The notes: generated by a model from the letters alone, not told the origin. Positions 6,068 through 14,024 are shown, counted from the first letter of the stretch. The stretch: 15,178 nucleotides of DNA from Paracoccaceae bacterium (GCA_026982515.1 JALSGY010000325.1:1-15178); one strand, 5' to 3'. Numbers and translations: made by a program.

Positions 6068-7314
6068 GCGACGCGACAGCCACCCTCACCACGGTTGACG
6101 GCAAGCCGCTGAAGGCGGCGCTGGCCGCGGCCGAGCGCCGGGCGCGCTGGCGGGCCTTCCTGCTGGTGGTGCCGCTGCTGGCCTTCGTGCTGATCACCTT
6201 CATCGTCCCGATCGGACAGCTGCTCAAGCGCTCGGTCTACAACCCCGCCTTTTCCGACAACATGCCCAACATCGTGGCCTGGTTTGCGGAAAACCCACCC
6301 GGAACCGAGCCGGACGAAGAGGCCTTCGCGGCCCTGGTGGCCGATCTGCGCCTGGCCCGCGAGAACAAGACCATCGGCATCGTCGGCACCCGCATCAACT
6401 ATGATCTGCCGGGTTCGCGTTCGCTGTTCACCAAGAGCGCGCGCAAGGCCAAGAGGCTGGAGCCTCCCTACCGCGAAGCCCTGCTGGAGGTCGACGAGGA
6501 CTGGGGCGATCCGATGCTCTGGCAGGTGATGCGCGGCGCGTCTTCGGCCTATACCATCAATTTCTACCTCGCCGCGCTCGACCGTACCCGCGATGCCGAG
6601 GGCCGGATCGTGCCGGTGGACGAGAACCGCCGCGTCTATGTCACCCTGTTCGAGCGCACGCTGATCCTTTCGGTGGTGATCACCGCGCTCACCTTCGTGC
6701 TGGGCTTTCCGATCGCGCATCTGCTGGCCACCCTGCCGCTGCGCTATTCCAACCTGCTGATGATCTTCGTGCTGCTGCCGTTCTGGACATCGTTGCTGGT
6801 GCGTACCACCAGCTGGATCGTGCTGCTGCAAAGCCAGGGGGTGATCAACGATCTGCTGGTGACGCTGGGCATCATCGGCGACGACGGGCGCATCCAGCTG
6901 ATCTACAACCAGATCGGCACCGTGGTGGCCATGACCCATATCCTGCTGCCCTTCATGGTGCTGCCGCTCTATTCTGTGATGCGGCCGATCGATCCGTCCT
7001 ACGTGCGCGCCGCGCGCTCACTGGGGGCCACCAGCTGGACGGCCTTCCGCCGAATCTACCTGCCCCAGACGGTGCCGGGCATCGGTGCCGGGGCGCTGCT
7101 GGTCTTCATCCTCGCGGTGGGCTACTACATCACCCCCGCACTCGTCGGCGGATCCACCGGGCAGCTGATTTCCAACCTGATCGCCTTCCACATGCAGAAG
7201 TCGCTCAACTGGTCGCTGGCGGCGGCGCTGGCGGCGCTTCTGCTGGGCGGCGTGCTGATTCTCTACTGGCTCTATGACAAGCTGGTCGGCATCGACAACC
7301 TCAAGCTGGGATGA
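6064..7314 (+). CDS. ABC transporter permease, PotB-like, with large periplasmic insertion
   Basis: This inner-membrane protein forms half of the import channel. It is 416 residues, well above the usual roughly 280-310 for PotB relatives. Predicted membrane segments lie near 31-53, 196-222, 229-252, 283-305, 340-362 and 383-405. The ATPase-coupling EAA loop is at about 315-339 (RAARSLGATSWTAFRR then LPQTVPG). The extra length is a hydrophilic stretch of about 140 residues (54-195) between the first two membrane segments, predicted periplasmic from the inside-positive N-terminus (RRARWR). It starts within the DUF1330 stop (ATGA overlap). It pairs with the second permease 90 nt downstream; that gap carries a repeat rather than the usual overlap. 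Assignment to binding-protein-dependent importer permeases is secure; the insert's role is unknown. Confidence 0.93.
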   Translation: MSDATATLTTVDGKPLKAALAAAERRARWRAFLLVVPLLAFVLITFIVPIGQLLKRSVYNPAFSDNMPNIVAWFAENPPGTEPDEEAFAALVADLRLARENKTIGIVGTRINYDLPGSRSLFTKSARKAKRLEPPYREALLEVDEDWGDPMLWQVMRGASSAYTINFYLAALDRTRDAEGRIVPVDENRRVYVTLFERTLILSVVITALTFVLGFPIAHLLATLPLRYSNLLMIFVLLPFWTSLLVRTTSWIVLLQSQGVINDLLVTLGIIGDDGRIQLIYNQIGTVVAMTHILLPFMVLPLYSVMRPIDPSYVRAARSLGATSWTAFRRIYLPQTVPGIGAGALLVFILAVGYYITPALVGGSTGQLISNLIAFHMQKSLNWSLAAALAALLLGGVLILYWLYDKLVGIDNLKLG

Positions 7315-7328
7315 GGACCATGGCGCAT

Positions 7329-7366
7329 CCCCTCTTCATCTTGCCCGAAATACTCCCGCCGGAGGC
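7329..7366 (+). repeat. Intergenic repeat, copy A (between the two permease genes)
   Basis: A 38-nt stretch beginning CCCCTCTTCATCTTG and ending ACTCCCGCCGGAGGC is nearly identical to 10998-11034. It contains a short self-complementary end (CTCC/GGAG). It fills most of the 90-nt gap between permease genes that are normally nearly contiguous. Confidence 0.75.
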
Positions 7367-7404
7367 ACCCGCCCCGGCCACCAGCGCGCCGCGGAGGTAA
7401 CGCG

Positions 7405-8316
7405 ATGGCCCTGCCCAAACACGCCTCGCCGCTGGAGCGCATCTGGCACTACACCTACCTGGTGATCTGCGGCCTGATCTTCCTCTTCCTGATCGCACCG
7501 ATCCTGATCATCATCCCGCTGTCCTTCAACGCCGAGCCCTATTTCACCTTCACCGAAAAGATGCTGCGGTTCGATCCCACGGGCTATTCCACCCGCTGGT
7601 ACGACCTGCTGCTGACCTTCGGGATGATCAACCCCGACGCGCCGCGTGATGCGTCCTGGTGGCGGGACGTGTGGGAGAATGCGGCCTGGGTGCGGGCGGC
7701 CAAGAACTCGCTGATCATCGGTTTCTTCGCCACCCTGCTGGCCACCGCGCTGGGCACCCTGGCCGCGCTTGGCCTGTCGCGCCCCGAGATGCCCTTCCGC
7801 CGGCTTATCATGGCGGTGCTGATCTCGCCGATGATCGTGCCGATCATCATCACCGCCACGGGGCTGTTCTTCTTCTATTCCTGGACGGGGCTGGCCAACA
7901 CCTACACGGGGATCATCCTGGCTCATGCCACCCTGGGGATCCCCTTCGTGATCATCACCGTGACCGCGACGCTGGTCGGCTTCGATCACTCACTCACCCG
8001 GGCCGCGGCCTCGCTGGGGGCCAACCCCACCACCACCTTCTTCAAGATCACCATGCCGCTGATCATGCCCGGCGTGATCTCGGGGGCGCTGTTCGCCTTC
8101 GTCACCTCCTTCGACGAGGTCGTGGTGGTGCTCTTCGTGGCCGCCTACGATCAGCAGACGATCCCGCGGCAGATGTGGAACGGCATCCGCGAGCAGATCA
8201 GCCCCGCGATCCTCTCGGTCGCCACCATCCTGGTGATCGTCTCGATCCTGCTGCTGACCACGGTGGAGCTGCTGCGCCGCCGCTCAGAGCGGCTGCGGGG
8301 CCTTTCGCCGGGGTAG
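7405..8316 (+). CDS. ABC transporter permease, PotC-like
   Basis: This is the second membrane subunit of the importer, 303 residues. Membrane segments are near 17-39, 101-123, 133-155, 163-190, 223-246 and 266-288, with the EAA loop at about 199-224 (RAAASLGANPTTTFFKITMPLIMPG, of which RAAASLGA and LIMPG are the conserved ends). The periplasmic loop after the first segment (40-100) is somewhat longer than in Escherichia coli PotC and is rich in Trp and Asp. ATG at 7405 is supported by a textbook GGAGGT 6 nt upstream. It closes the operon; the convergent AEC gene ends only 29 nt downstream, and no clear terminator is visible between them. Confidence 0.93.
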   Translation: MALPKHASPLERIWHYTYLVICGLIFLFLIAPILIIIPLSFNAEPYFTFTEKMLRFDPTGYSTRWYDLLLTFGMINPDAPRDASWWRDVWENAAWVRAAKNSLIIGFFATLLATALGTLAALGLSRPEMPFRRLIMAVLISPMIVPIIITATGLFFFYSWTGLANTYTGIILAHATLGIPFVIITVTATLVGFDHSLTRAAASLGANPTTTFFKITMPLIMPGVISGALFAFVTSFDEVVVVLFVAAYDQQTIPRQMWNGIREQISPAILSVATILVIVSILLLTTVELLRRRSERLRGLSPG

Positions 8317-8345
8317 GCCCCCGCCCGCAGCTGCCGCGCCTTCCC

Positions 8346-9278
8346 TCAGGGCAGCACCGCGAGCCATATCCAGATGGTGAAGATCGAGCCGGCGGTGGCC
8401 AGCAGCACCGCCGAGGCCGCCACCCGTTTGGCCGCGCCGAACATGTTGGCGAACAGAAAGGTGTTGATCCCCGGCGCCATCGCCGCGGTCAGCACCGCCG
8501 AGCGCAACTGCGCCTGGTCCAGCGCAAGTCCCCATCGGCCCAGCGCATAGGTGATGGCGGGGTGCACCAGCAGTGAAATCCCTCCGACCCAGGCGATCGC
8601 CTTGATGTCGCCGGCCGGGCGGTAGCGCACCAGCACGCCCCCCAGCCCGAACAGCGCCGCCGGCAGTGCCGAGGCGGCGATGGTGTCCACCGCCGAGTTC
8701 AGCGCCCCGGGCAGCGCCACGCCGCTGAGGTTGACGGCAAAGCCCAGCAGGATGCCGATCACCAGCGGGTTGGAGAAGATCGAACCCGCCACCTGCCGAA
8801 ACAGCGCCGGCCCCAGCCCCGCCCCGCGCGAGCGCGTCGCCTCCATCAGCACGATCCCGAAGGTGTAGAGCAGCGGCGCATGGATCGAAATGATCGCGTA
8901 ATTGGCGGTCAGGGCATCGGGGCCATAGGCGCGCTCGGTGATCGGCAGGCCCAGCAGCAGAGAGTTGGGAAACAGCGCCACGAAGCCGATGGCGATACTG
9001 TCTTCGGGGCTGCGCGCAAACAGAAGCCGCGCCCCGGCAAAGCCCAGCGCGAAGGATGCAAACGAGCCGGTATAGTAGCTCAACAGCAGCGGGGCGCGGA
9101 AATCACCCAGATCGAGGGTCGAGATGGCAGAAAACAGCAGCACCGGCACCGCGAAGTTCTGGGCGTAAAGCATCAGCCCGTTCACGGCGCTTTCGGGAAA
9201 CAGCCGCCGCCAGGCGGCAAGGTATCCCGCGCCGATCACCAGGAAGACCGGCATGATCACATCGATCAGCGCGCTCAC
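8346..9278 (-). CDS. AEC-family (auxin efflux carrier type) membrane transporter
   Basis: A 310-residue integral membrane protein with about ten hydrophobic segments in two halves. It shows AEC-family features: an N-terminal PVFLVIGAGYLAAW region, NFAVPVLLF (41-49), FPNSLLLGLPI (103-113) with the conserved Asn-to-Gly-Leu-Pro crossover segment, and APGINTFLFANMFG near the C-terminal half crossover. Bacterial members export or import organic acids such as malate or malonate, but the substrate here cannot be read from sequence. The start is GTG at 9278 with GAGG about 8 nt upstream. Only one base separates it from the stop of the MBL-fold gene, so translation is coupled. The last gene of the minus-strand block, it converges on the importer operon. 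Confidence 0.88.
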   Translation of the reverse strand: MSALIDVIMPVFLVIGAGYLAAWRRLFPESAVNGLMLYAQNFAVPVLLFSAISTLDLGDFRAPLLLSYYTGSFASFALGFAGARLLFARSPEDSIAIGFVALFPNSLLLGLPITERAYGPDALTANYAIISIHAPLLYTFGIVLMEATRSRGAGLGPALFRQVAGSIFSNPLVIGILLGFAVNLSGVALPGALNSAVDTIAASALPAALFGLGGVLVRYRPAGDIKAIAWVGGISLLVHPAITYALGRWGLALDQAQLRSAVLTAAMAPGINTFLFANMFGAAKRVAASAVLLATAGSIFTIWIWLAVLP

Positions 9279-9279
9279 C

Positions 9280-10077
9280 TCAGACCTCGTAGCGGACGGT
9301 CAGCAGATCATGCGCCGGGATCACGTTCTCGGGGGTTTCGCGCGCCACCGTCTCGTAGTCGAGGTCGATGTGCATGTTGGTGAGAATGGCCCGGCGCGGC
9401 TGCATCCGGGCGATCCATTCAAGCGCATCGGCAAGGCTGAAATGGGTGGGGTGCGGCCGCGGGCGCAGCGCGTCGAGCACCCAGCAATCGAGCCCTTCCA
9501 GCAGCGGCAGGGCGCTGTCGGGGATCTCCGAGACATCCGGCAGATAGGCGAAATCGCGGATGCGGAAGCCGAGCGCATCCATCGAGCCGTGGCGTACTTC
9601 GAACGGGCGAAGGGTGATGAACCCGCCCGCCCCCTCGATGGTCAGCTCGCCGTCCAGCGTGTTGAGATCGAGGATCGGCGGGTAGGGCGAATCCTCGGGC
9701 TGCACGAAGGCATAGCCGAAACGCGAGAGCAGTGCGTCCTGGGTGGCGGCGTCGGCCCAGACCGGCAGGCGGCGGCCGAGATTGTGGACGATCATCCGCA
9801 GATCGTCGATGCCGTGCACGTGATCGGCATGGGAATGGGTGTAGACGACGGCGTCCAGCTCTCCCACGCCGGCATCGAGCAGCTGCGAACGCAGATCGGG
9901 CGAGGTGTCGATCAGCACCCGCGTCACGCCGCCCTGCTCGGCCCGCTCGACCAGCAGCGAGCAGCGCCGGCGGCTGTTCTTCGGGTTGTCCGGGTCACAG
10001 GCGCCCCAGTTGCCACCCAGCCGCGGCACCCCGCCCGACGAGCCGCAGCCCAGTATGGTGAAGGCCAGGGTCGCCAT
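9280..10077 (-). CDS. MBL-fold metal-dependent hydrolase, PhnP-like
   Basis: This 265-residue cytoplasmic enzyme has the metallo-beta-lactamase fold with two metal sites. Visible are the GCGSSGGVPRLGG N-terminal loop (10-22), the H81-S-H83-A-D85-H86 motif, H163 in RHGS, D202 in LDALR, and H236 in NMHIDLDY. The pattern matches the PhnP/phosphoribosyl cyclic phosphodiesterase group; the same gene commonly follows tatD in alphaproteobacteria (recollection). No phosphonate genes are nearby, so a PhnP role is not implied. ATG at 10077 is preferred: it overlaps the tatD stop in TGATG and has AAGGG 7 nt upstream. GTG at 10080 would add one residue. A cyclic nucleotide phosphodiester substrate is plausible but unproven. 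Confidence 0.9.
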   Translation of the reverse strand: MATLAFTILGCGSSGGVPRLGGNWGACDPDNPKNSRRRCSLLVERAEQGGVTRVLIDTSPDLRSQLLDAGVGELDAVVYTHSHADHVHGIDDLRMIVHNLGRRLPVWADAATQDALLSRFGYAFVQPEDSPYPPILDLNTLDGELTIEGAGGFITLRPFEVRHGSMDALGFRIRDFAYLPDVSEIPDSALPLLEGLDCWVLDALRPRPHPTHFSLADALEWIARMQPRRAILTNMHIDLDYETVARETPENVIPAHDLLTVRYEV

Positions 10078-10883
10078 CACGCGGCCCTTTCCCGGCGCGC
10101 GGCCTTGGTGAACAGGCGGTCGAAATTGGCCTGGGTGCGGGCCGCGAAATCGGCATAGTCGAGGCCAAAGATCTCGGCGCCAACCCGCGCGGTATGCACC
10201 ACATGGGCCGGTTCGTTGCGTTTGCCGCGATGCGGCGGGGGCGCGAGATAGGGCGAGTCGGTCTCCACCAGGATGCGCTCCACCGGGGCGGCGGCGAAGA
10301 TCTCGCGCAGCTCCTGCGAGCGGGGGAAGGCGGCGATGCCGGACATGGAGAGGTAAAAGCCCAGATCCAGCGCCGCCTCGGCCAGCGCGCGCCCCGAGGA
10401 AAAGCAGTGCATCACGCAGGAAAATGCCCCGGCGCGATGCTCCGCGGCGAGGATCCGGGCCATGTCCTCATCGGCGTCGCGGGCGTGGATGATCAGCGGC
10501 AGGCCGGTGCGCCGGGCGGCCTCGATGTGAACCAGGAGGCTTTCGCGCTGAATGTCCTTGCTCTCGGCGGTGTAGTGGTAATCGAGCCCGCTTTCGCCGA
10601 TGCCCACGAACTTGGGATGGCGCGCCAGCGCCTCCAGCTCCCCGACACTGGCCAGCGGCTCTTCGGCGGCGCTCATCGGGTGGGTGGCGGCGGCGTAGAA
10701 CACCGGCTCATGGGCCTCGGCGATGGCGCGCACCCGGGGTTCATGGCGTAGCCGGGTGCAGATGGTGACCATCCTTGTGACTCCGGCGGCCACGGCGCGC
10801 CCGATGAGCTGCGGCAGTTCGCCCTCGAAATCTGGAAAATCCAGGTGACAGTGACTGTCGGTGATCTCGATGGTTTCGGTCAT
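10077..10883 (-). CDS. tatD: TatD-family metal-dependent 3'-5' exonuclease/deoxyribonuclease
   Basis: The 268-residue TIM-barrel amidohydrolase-fold nuclease has all TatD metal ligands: H11-x-H13 in DSHCHLD, E97 in GIGESGLD, H133 in IIHARDAD, H159 in MHCFSS and D209 in ETDSPY. TatD enzymes degrade single-stranded DNA and have been linked to DNA repair and quality control; involvement in Tat export is historical. The start ATG at 10883 has AGGGG about 5 nt upstream. Its stop overlaps the next gene (TGATG). A 215-nt gap separates it from holB, so it may begin its own transcript with the MBL and AEC genes. The paralogue naming (YcfH-type versus TatD proper) is uncertain; the position next to holB/tmk fits the YcfH-type. 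Confidence 0.92.
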   Translation of the reverse strand: MTETIEITDSHCHLDFPDFEGELPQLIGRAVAAGVTRMVTICTRLRHEPRVRAIAEAHEPVFYAAATHPMSAAEEPLASVGELEALARHPKFVGIGESGLDYHYTAESKDIQRESLLVHIEAARRTGLPLIIHARDADEDMARILAAEHRAGAFSCVMHCFSSGRALAEAALDLGFYLSMSGIAAFPRSQELREIFAAAPVERILVETDSPYLAPPPHRGKRNEPAHVVHTARVGAEIFGLDYADFAARTQANFDRLFTKAARRERAA

Positions 10884-10988
10884 TGTGCCCCTGCGTATCG
10901 CCCCCTCCTGTTTAGCGCACCATGGCGCGGGTTCAACCGCCCAGGCGCTACGGGCCGGGCATCCTTTTCACCCGGGATGTCCCGGGGC

Positions 10989-11005
10989 AAGAGGAAGCCC
11001 CTCTT
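10989..11005. repeat. Small inverted repeat in the tatD-holB gap
   Basis: AAGAGG (10989-10994) pairs with CCTCTT (11000-11005) across five bases. It overlaps an alternative GGGGC/GCCCC pairing (10984-10988 with 10997-11001), so the two hairpins exclude each other. Adjacent CCCGGG motifs (10973-10978 and 10981-10986 region) add further symmetry. Function, if any, is unknown. Confidence 0.3.
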
Positions 11006-11034
11006 CACCTTGCGAAAATACTCCCGCCGGAGGC
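10998..11034 (+). repeat. Intergenic repeat, copy B (tatD-holB gap)
   Basis: This 37-nt copy matches copy A at 7329-7366 almost base for base (same CCCCTCTTCA start and same ATACTCCCGCCGGAGGC end), differing by one substitution and a small length change in the middle. It forms one arm of an inverted pair with copy C. Confidence 0.75.
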
Positions 11035-11057
11035 GCGTTCCCGCGCCCGGGATCCAT

Positions 11058-11091
11058 GCCTTCGGCGGGGATATTTTTCAGGCATCGAAGG
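11058..11091 (-). repeat. Intergenic repeat, copy C, inverted relative to B
   Basis: Read on the minus strand this begins CCCTTCGATGCCTG and ends TATCCCCGCCGAAGGC, an imperfect match to copy B. Copies B and C face each other across 23 nt and would form a long hairpin. In the minus-strand transcript the stem ends in AGTATTTTCG, starting 8 nt after the holB stop, so the pair could serve as the holB terminator. Confidence 0.6.
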
Positions 11092-11098
11092 GAAGGAG

Positions 11099-12214
11099 CT
11101 ACCCCTGGCGGGCGGCCAGCCGCGAAGCGGTTTCGTTGATGCGCAGGAACATGTCGAGCAGCAGCGCCGCCGGGTCGAGGTTGACCGCCTGGCCGTGGCG
11201 GGCGCGGGTGGAAAGCTGCTGCTGCAGTTCGGCCCAGTCGCGGGCGGCGGCGGCATCGGGGCACAGGCGCTGCATCAGCTCGCCCTCCCCGGGTGCGGCC
11301 TCGACAAGCGGCGGGCCGGTGACGCCGGTGCGCGCGGTGCGGGTGAGGAAGAGGTCGACGAGGCGCAGGAGCAGGTCGAATCGCTCGCCATTGCGCGGCC
11401 CGGCGGCGCTTTCGGCCAGTTTCAGGGCGCGCGGGCGGTCCAGCCGAGGCAGGGTGGAGAGAAGTGCGACCAGCTCCGTGTAGCTGTCCACGCCGCCCAG
11501 GCCGGACAGGCGCAGCGCCTCGCCCACCGAGCCGCCGGAAAGTTCGCTCAGGGCCTCGGGGGGCGCATTGTCATCGCTGCCGGCGGCACTCATGGCGCGG
11601 GCCAGATCGGCTGGCGGCAGGGGGGCGCAGCGCAACTCCCGGCAGCGCGAGCGTATGGTGGGCAGCAGGCGCGAGGGTTGATGGCTGACCAGCAGCAGCG
11701 TGGCATCGGCAGGCGGCTCCTCCAGAAGTTTCAGCAGCGCGTTGGCGGCGGAGGGATTCATCTCGTCTGCGGAATCCACGATCACCACGCGCCGGCCGCC
11801 ATCAGTGGCCGAGAGATGGAAGAAGCCGCCCAGTTTGCGCACCTCGTCCACGGTGATGACCTGCTTGAGGCGCTTCTTCTTCTCGTCCCAGGCGCGGCGC
11901 AGCAGGAACAGCCGCGGCTCGGCCAGCGCGGCCATGCGCCGGGCCACGGGGTGGTCTTGAGGGATATCGAGGCCTTGCGGGGCCTCGCCGGCGGGTTCGG
12001 CCGCCAGCAGGAAGCGGGCGATCCGCCAGGCCAGCGTGGCCTTGCCCACCCCGCGCGGGCCGATGATCAGCCAGCCGTGGTGCAGCCGCCCGGCGTTGAA
12101 CGCCTCGAGGAAGGCCGCCTCGGCGGCCTGCTGGCCGATCAGCCGGGCGGTTTCGCGCGGGTGCGGCGCGCCTTCCACGCGGTCCGGCTCGGGGAGGTCT
12201 TCGGGGGTGCTCAT
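11099..12214 (-). CDS. holB: DNA polymerase III subunit delta prime
   Basis: This is a subunit of the clamp loader that places the beta clamp on primed DNA. The 371-residue AAA+ protein has a P-loop GPRGVGKA (52-59), Walker B-like VIVDSADEMN (144-153), NALLKLLEEPP (158-168), and sensor/arginine-finger motif SRC (189-191). The usual four-cysteine zinc site between the P-loop and Walker B is absent; the only cysteines are 191, 196 and 318. The last Walker A position is Ala rather than Thr/Ser, common in delta prime, which does not hydrolyse ATP. It starts within the tmk stop (ATGA, 4-nt overlap), the conserved tmk-holB coupling. The Ala/Leu-rich C-terminal collar domain is about 215-371. Confidence 0.95.
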   Translation of the reverse strand: MSTPEDLPEPDRVEGAPHPRETARLIGQQAAEAAFLEAFNAGRLHHGWLIIGPRGVGKATLAWRIARFLLAAEPAGEAPQGLDIPQDHPVARRMAALAEPRLFLLRRAWDEKKKRLKQVITVDEVRKLGGFFHLSATDGGRRVVIVDSADEMNPSAANALLKLLEEPPADATLLLVSHQPSRLLPTIRSRCRELRCAPLPPADLARAMSAAGSDDNAPPEALSELSGGSVGEALRLSGLGGVDSYTELVALLSTLPRLDRPRALKLAESAAGPRNGERFDLLLRLVDLFLTRTARTGVTGPPLVEAAPGEGELMQRLCPDAAAARDWAELQQQLSTRARHGQAVNLDPAALLLDMFLRINETASRLAARQG

Positions 12215-12834
12215 GGCAGGCGGGCCCTTGCGGCGGCCTCCACCTCGGCGGCCACGGCTTCGGGCGGGCGGTCGCCATCGATGACGAGGCAGCGGTCCGG
12301 AAATTCGGCGGCCAGGTCCAGGAAGCCCCGGCGCATGCGGGCCTGCATCCCTTCGCCGAAGCCCTCGAAGCGTTCCTCCGGCCCCTGCCGGCCCAGGGCG
12401 CGCGCCAGCCCGGTGGCCGGGTCCATGTCGATGATGAAGGTGAGGTCGGGTTCGATCCCGATCATCAGCTCGTGCAGCCTGTCCACCGTGGCCCGAAGAT
12501 CGCCCCGGGTGATGCCCTGATAGACGCGGGTGGAATCGGCGAAGCGGTCGCAGACCACCACGCGGCCCGCCGCCAGCGCCGGCTGGATGGTTTTCTCCAG
12601 ATGGTCGCGGCGGGCGGCGGTGAACAGCAGGATCTCGGTTTCCGGCGACCAGCGTTCGGGTTCGCCCTCCAGCACCAGCCGGCGGATCTCCTCGGCCCCG
12701 GGCGAGCCGCCCGGCTCGCGGGTGAGCACCACCTCGTGGCCGGTTCCGCGCAGGGCCTCGGCCAGCAGGCGCGCCTGGGTGGATTTGCCGGAGCCGTCGA
12801 TGCCCTCGAAGGTGATGAACAGCCCCCCCGCCAT
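12211..12834 (-). CDS. tmk: Thymidylate kinase
   Basis: Tmk phosphorylates dTMP to dTDP for DNA synthesis. The 207-residue cytoplasmic enzyme has normal length. Motifs: P-loop GIDGSGKST (11-19) inside FEGIDGSGKST, TREPGG (38-43), the DRF motif (96-98) where many homologues have DRY, DSTRVYQG (100-107), and a lid region around 145-156 containing RQGPEERFE. It starts in a TGATG overlap with the upstream carboxypeptidase stop and ends overlapping holB, so all three are translated together. A GGG-rich stretch within the end of the upstream gene may serve as ribosome site. Confidence 0.97.
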   Translation of the reverse strand: MAGGLFITFEGIDGSGKSTQARLLAEALRGTGHEVVLTREPGGSPGAEEIRRLVLEGEPERWSPETEILLFTAARRDHLEKTIQPALAAGRVVVCDRFADSTRVYQGITRGDLRATVDRLHELMIGIEPDLTFIIDMDPATGLARALGRQGPEERFEGFGEGMQARMRRGFLDLAAEFPDRCLVIDGDRPPEAVAAEVEAAARARLP

Positions 12835-14003
12835 CAGTTGAAGACCGGGGCCTCTCCGAGGAAGCGGGTCAGCAGGACCTGGGCCGCGGTGCGCAGGCGG
12901 GGCACGAAACTGCCGCGCGGTACGTCGCGGTCGGCGACCAGCGGCACGGTAACCGGATCCAGCCCCTTGCGGGAAATGATCAGCTGGCCCAGCTCCTGTC
13001 CGGCGGCGATCGGGGCTTCGACGGGGGTGTTGTAGATCACTTCGGCGTCAAGTTCCTTGCGCAGCGTGGCCGGGATCAGGATGGAGACATCCTCGGGCAC
13101 CACCAGGGAAATGCTGTCGCTTTCGCCCATCCAGACCTCGGCGCGGGCGATTTCCTCGCCCTTTTCCAGAACCGTCTTCTGCACGAACTGGCGGAAGGCC
13201 CAGTTGATCAGCCGCTCGGTCTCTTCGGCGCGCTCTCGTTCGCTCTCCAGCCCCGAGACCACCACCACGACCCGCCGATTGCCCTGTCTGGCCGAGGCCA
13301 CCAGCCCATAGCCGGCCTCGACGGTGTGCCCCGTCTTCAGCCCGTCGGCGCCGATGCCCTTGCCCAGCAGCGGATTGCGGTTGAAGCGGTTGTCGGGTGC
13401 GCGTCCGTCGTAGATGAATTCCTTCTGGGAAAAATAGCCGTAATATTCGGGAAACTGGGTGATCAGCCGGGTTGCCAGCTTGCCCAGGTCGCGCATGCTC
13501 ATGCGCTGGCGGGGATCCGGCCAGCCGCTGGAATTGGCGAAGGTGGAGTTGGTCAGGCCCATCTCCCGGGCGCGTTCGTTCATCAGCTGGGCGAAGGCCT
13601 CTTCGGTGCCGGCCAGCCCCTCGGCCACGACGACGGAGGCGTCGTTGCCCGAAAGCACGATGATCCCCTGGATCAGCTCCTCGACGGTGGGCCGGTCGGT
13701 CTCGTTGAGGAACATCGTCGAGCCGCCCATGTTCTTGGCCCGGGTCGAGACCGAAAATCGGGTGTCGAGCGTCACCCGTCCGTCCTGCAGCGCCTCGAAC
13801 AGCATGTCCAGCGTCATCAGCTTGGACATCGAGGCCGGCGGCAGCGGCGTGTCGGCGTTCTTGGTCATCAGCACGGTGTCCGTGGTCACGTCATAGACGT
13901 AGGCGGCCCGGGCCTTGGTGTCGAAGGCCGCCCCGGCCGGCAGGGCCGCGGCCACGGTGGTGGCGACGAGAAGGAGAAGAGCGGTTGTCAGGCGCTTGAA
14001 CAT
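12834..14003 (-). CDS. D-alanyl-D-alanine carboxypeptidase (PBP5/6 type, peptidase S11)
   Basis: This periplasmic, inner-membrane-associated enzyme trims the terminal D-Ala from peptidoglycan pentapeptides. The 389-residue precursor has a signal peptide (MFKRL then a hydrophobic stretch, cleavage near A25-A26). The penicillin-binding motifs are intact: S58-M-S-K61, S118-G-N120 and K223-T-G225. The S11 domain runs about 27-270, followed by a beta-rich C-terminal domain (about 290-389). The last residues form a weak amphipathic segment (RTAAQVLLTRFLGEAPVFN) that may anchor it to the membrane as in DacA/DacC. It lies 21 nt downstream of the SPOR lipoprotein gene and overlaps tmk by one base. The name DacA, DacC or DacF cannot be decided here, so no symbol is given. 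Confidence 0.95.
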   Translation of the reverse strand: MFKRLTTALLLLVATTVAAALPAGAAFDTKARAAYVYDVTTDTVLMTKNADTPLPPASMSKLMTLDMLFEALQDGRVTLDTRFSVSTRAKNMGGSTMFLNETDRPTVEELIQGIIVLSGNDASVVVAEGLAGTEEAFAQLMNERAREMGLTNSTFANSSGWPDPRQRMSMRDLGKLATRLITQFPEYYGYFSQKEFIYDGRAPDNRFNRNPLLGKGIGADGLKTGHTVEAGYGLVASARQGNRRVVVVVSGLESERERAEETERLINWAFRQFVQKTVLEKGEEIARAEVWMGESDSISLVVPEDVSILIPATLRKELDAEVIYNTPVEAPIAAGQELGQLIISRKGLDPVTVPLVADRDVPRGSFVPRLRTAAQVLLTRFLGEAPVFN

Positions 14004-14024
14004 GGAAGTTCTCTTGCTCCGTGA

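Noticed and set aside
8317..8345. Bidirectional terminator between the convergent permease and AEC genes
   Set aside because: The 29-nt gap has only a short GGGG/CCCC pairing and no T-run on either strand.
10922..12520. Open frame of 532 codons on the plus strand opposite holB and tmk
   Set aside because: Gln/Gly/Ala/Arg-rich with no domain; holB and tmk on the minus strand are unambiguous.
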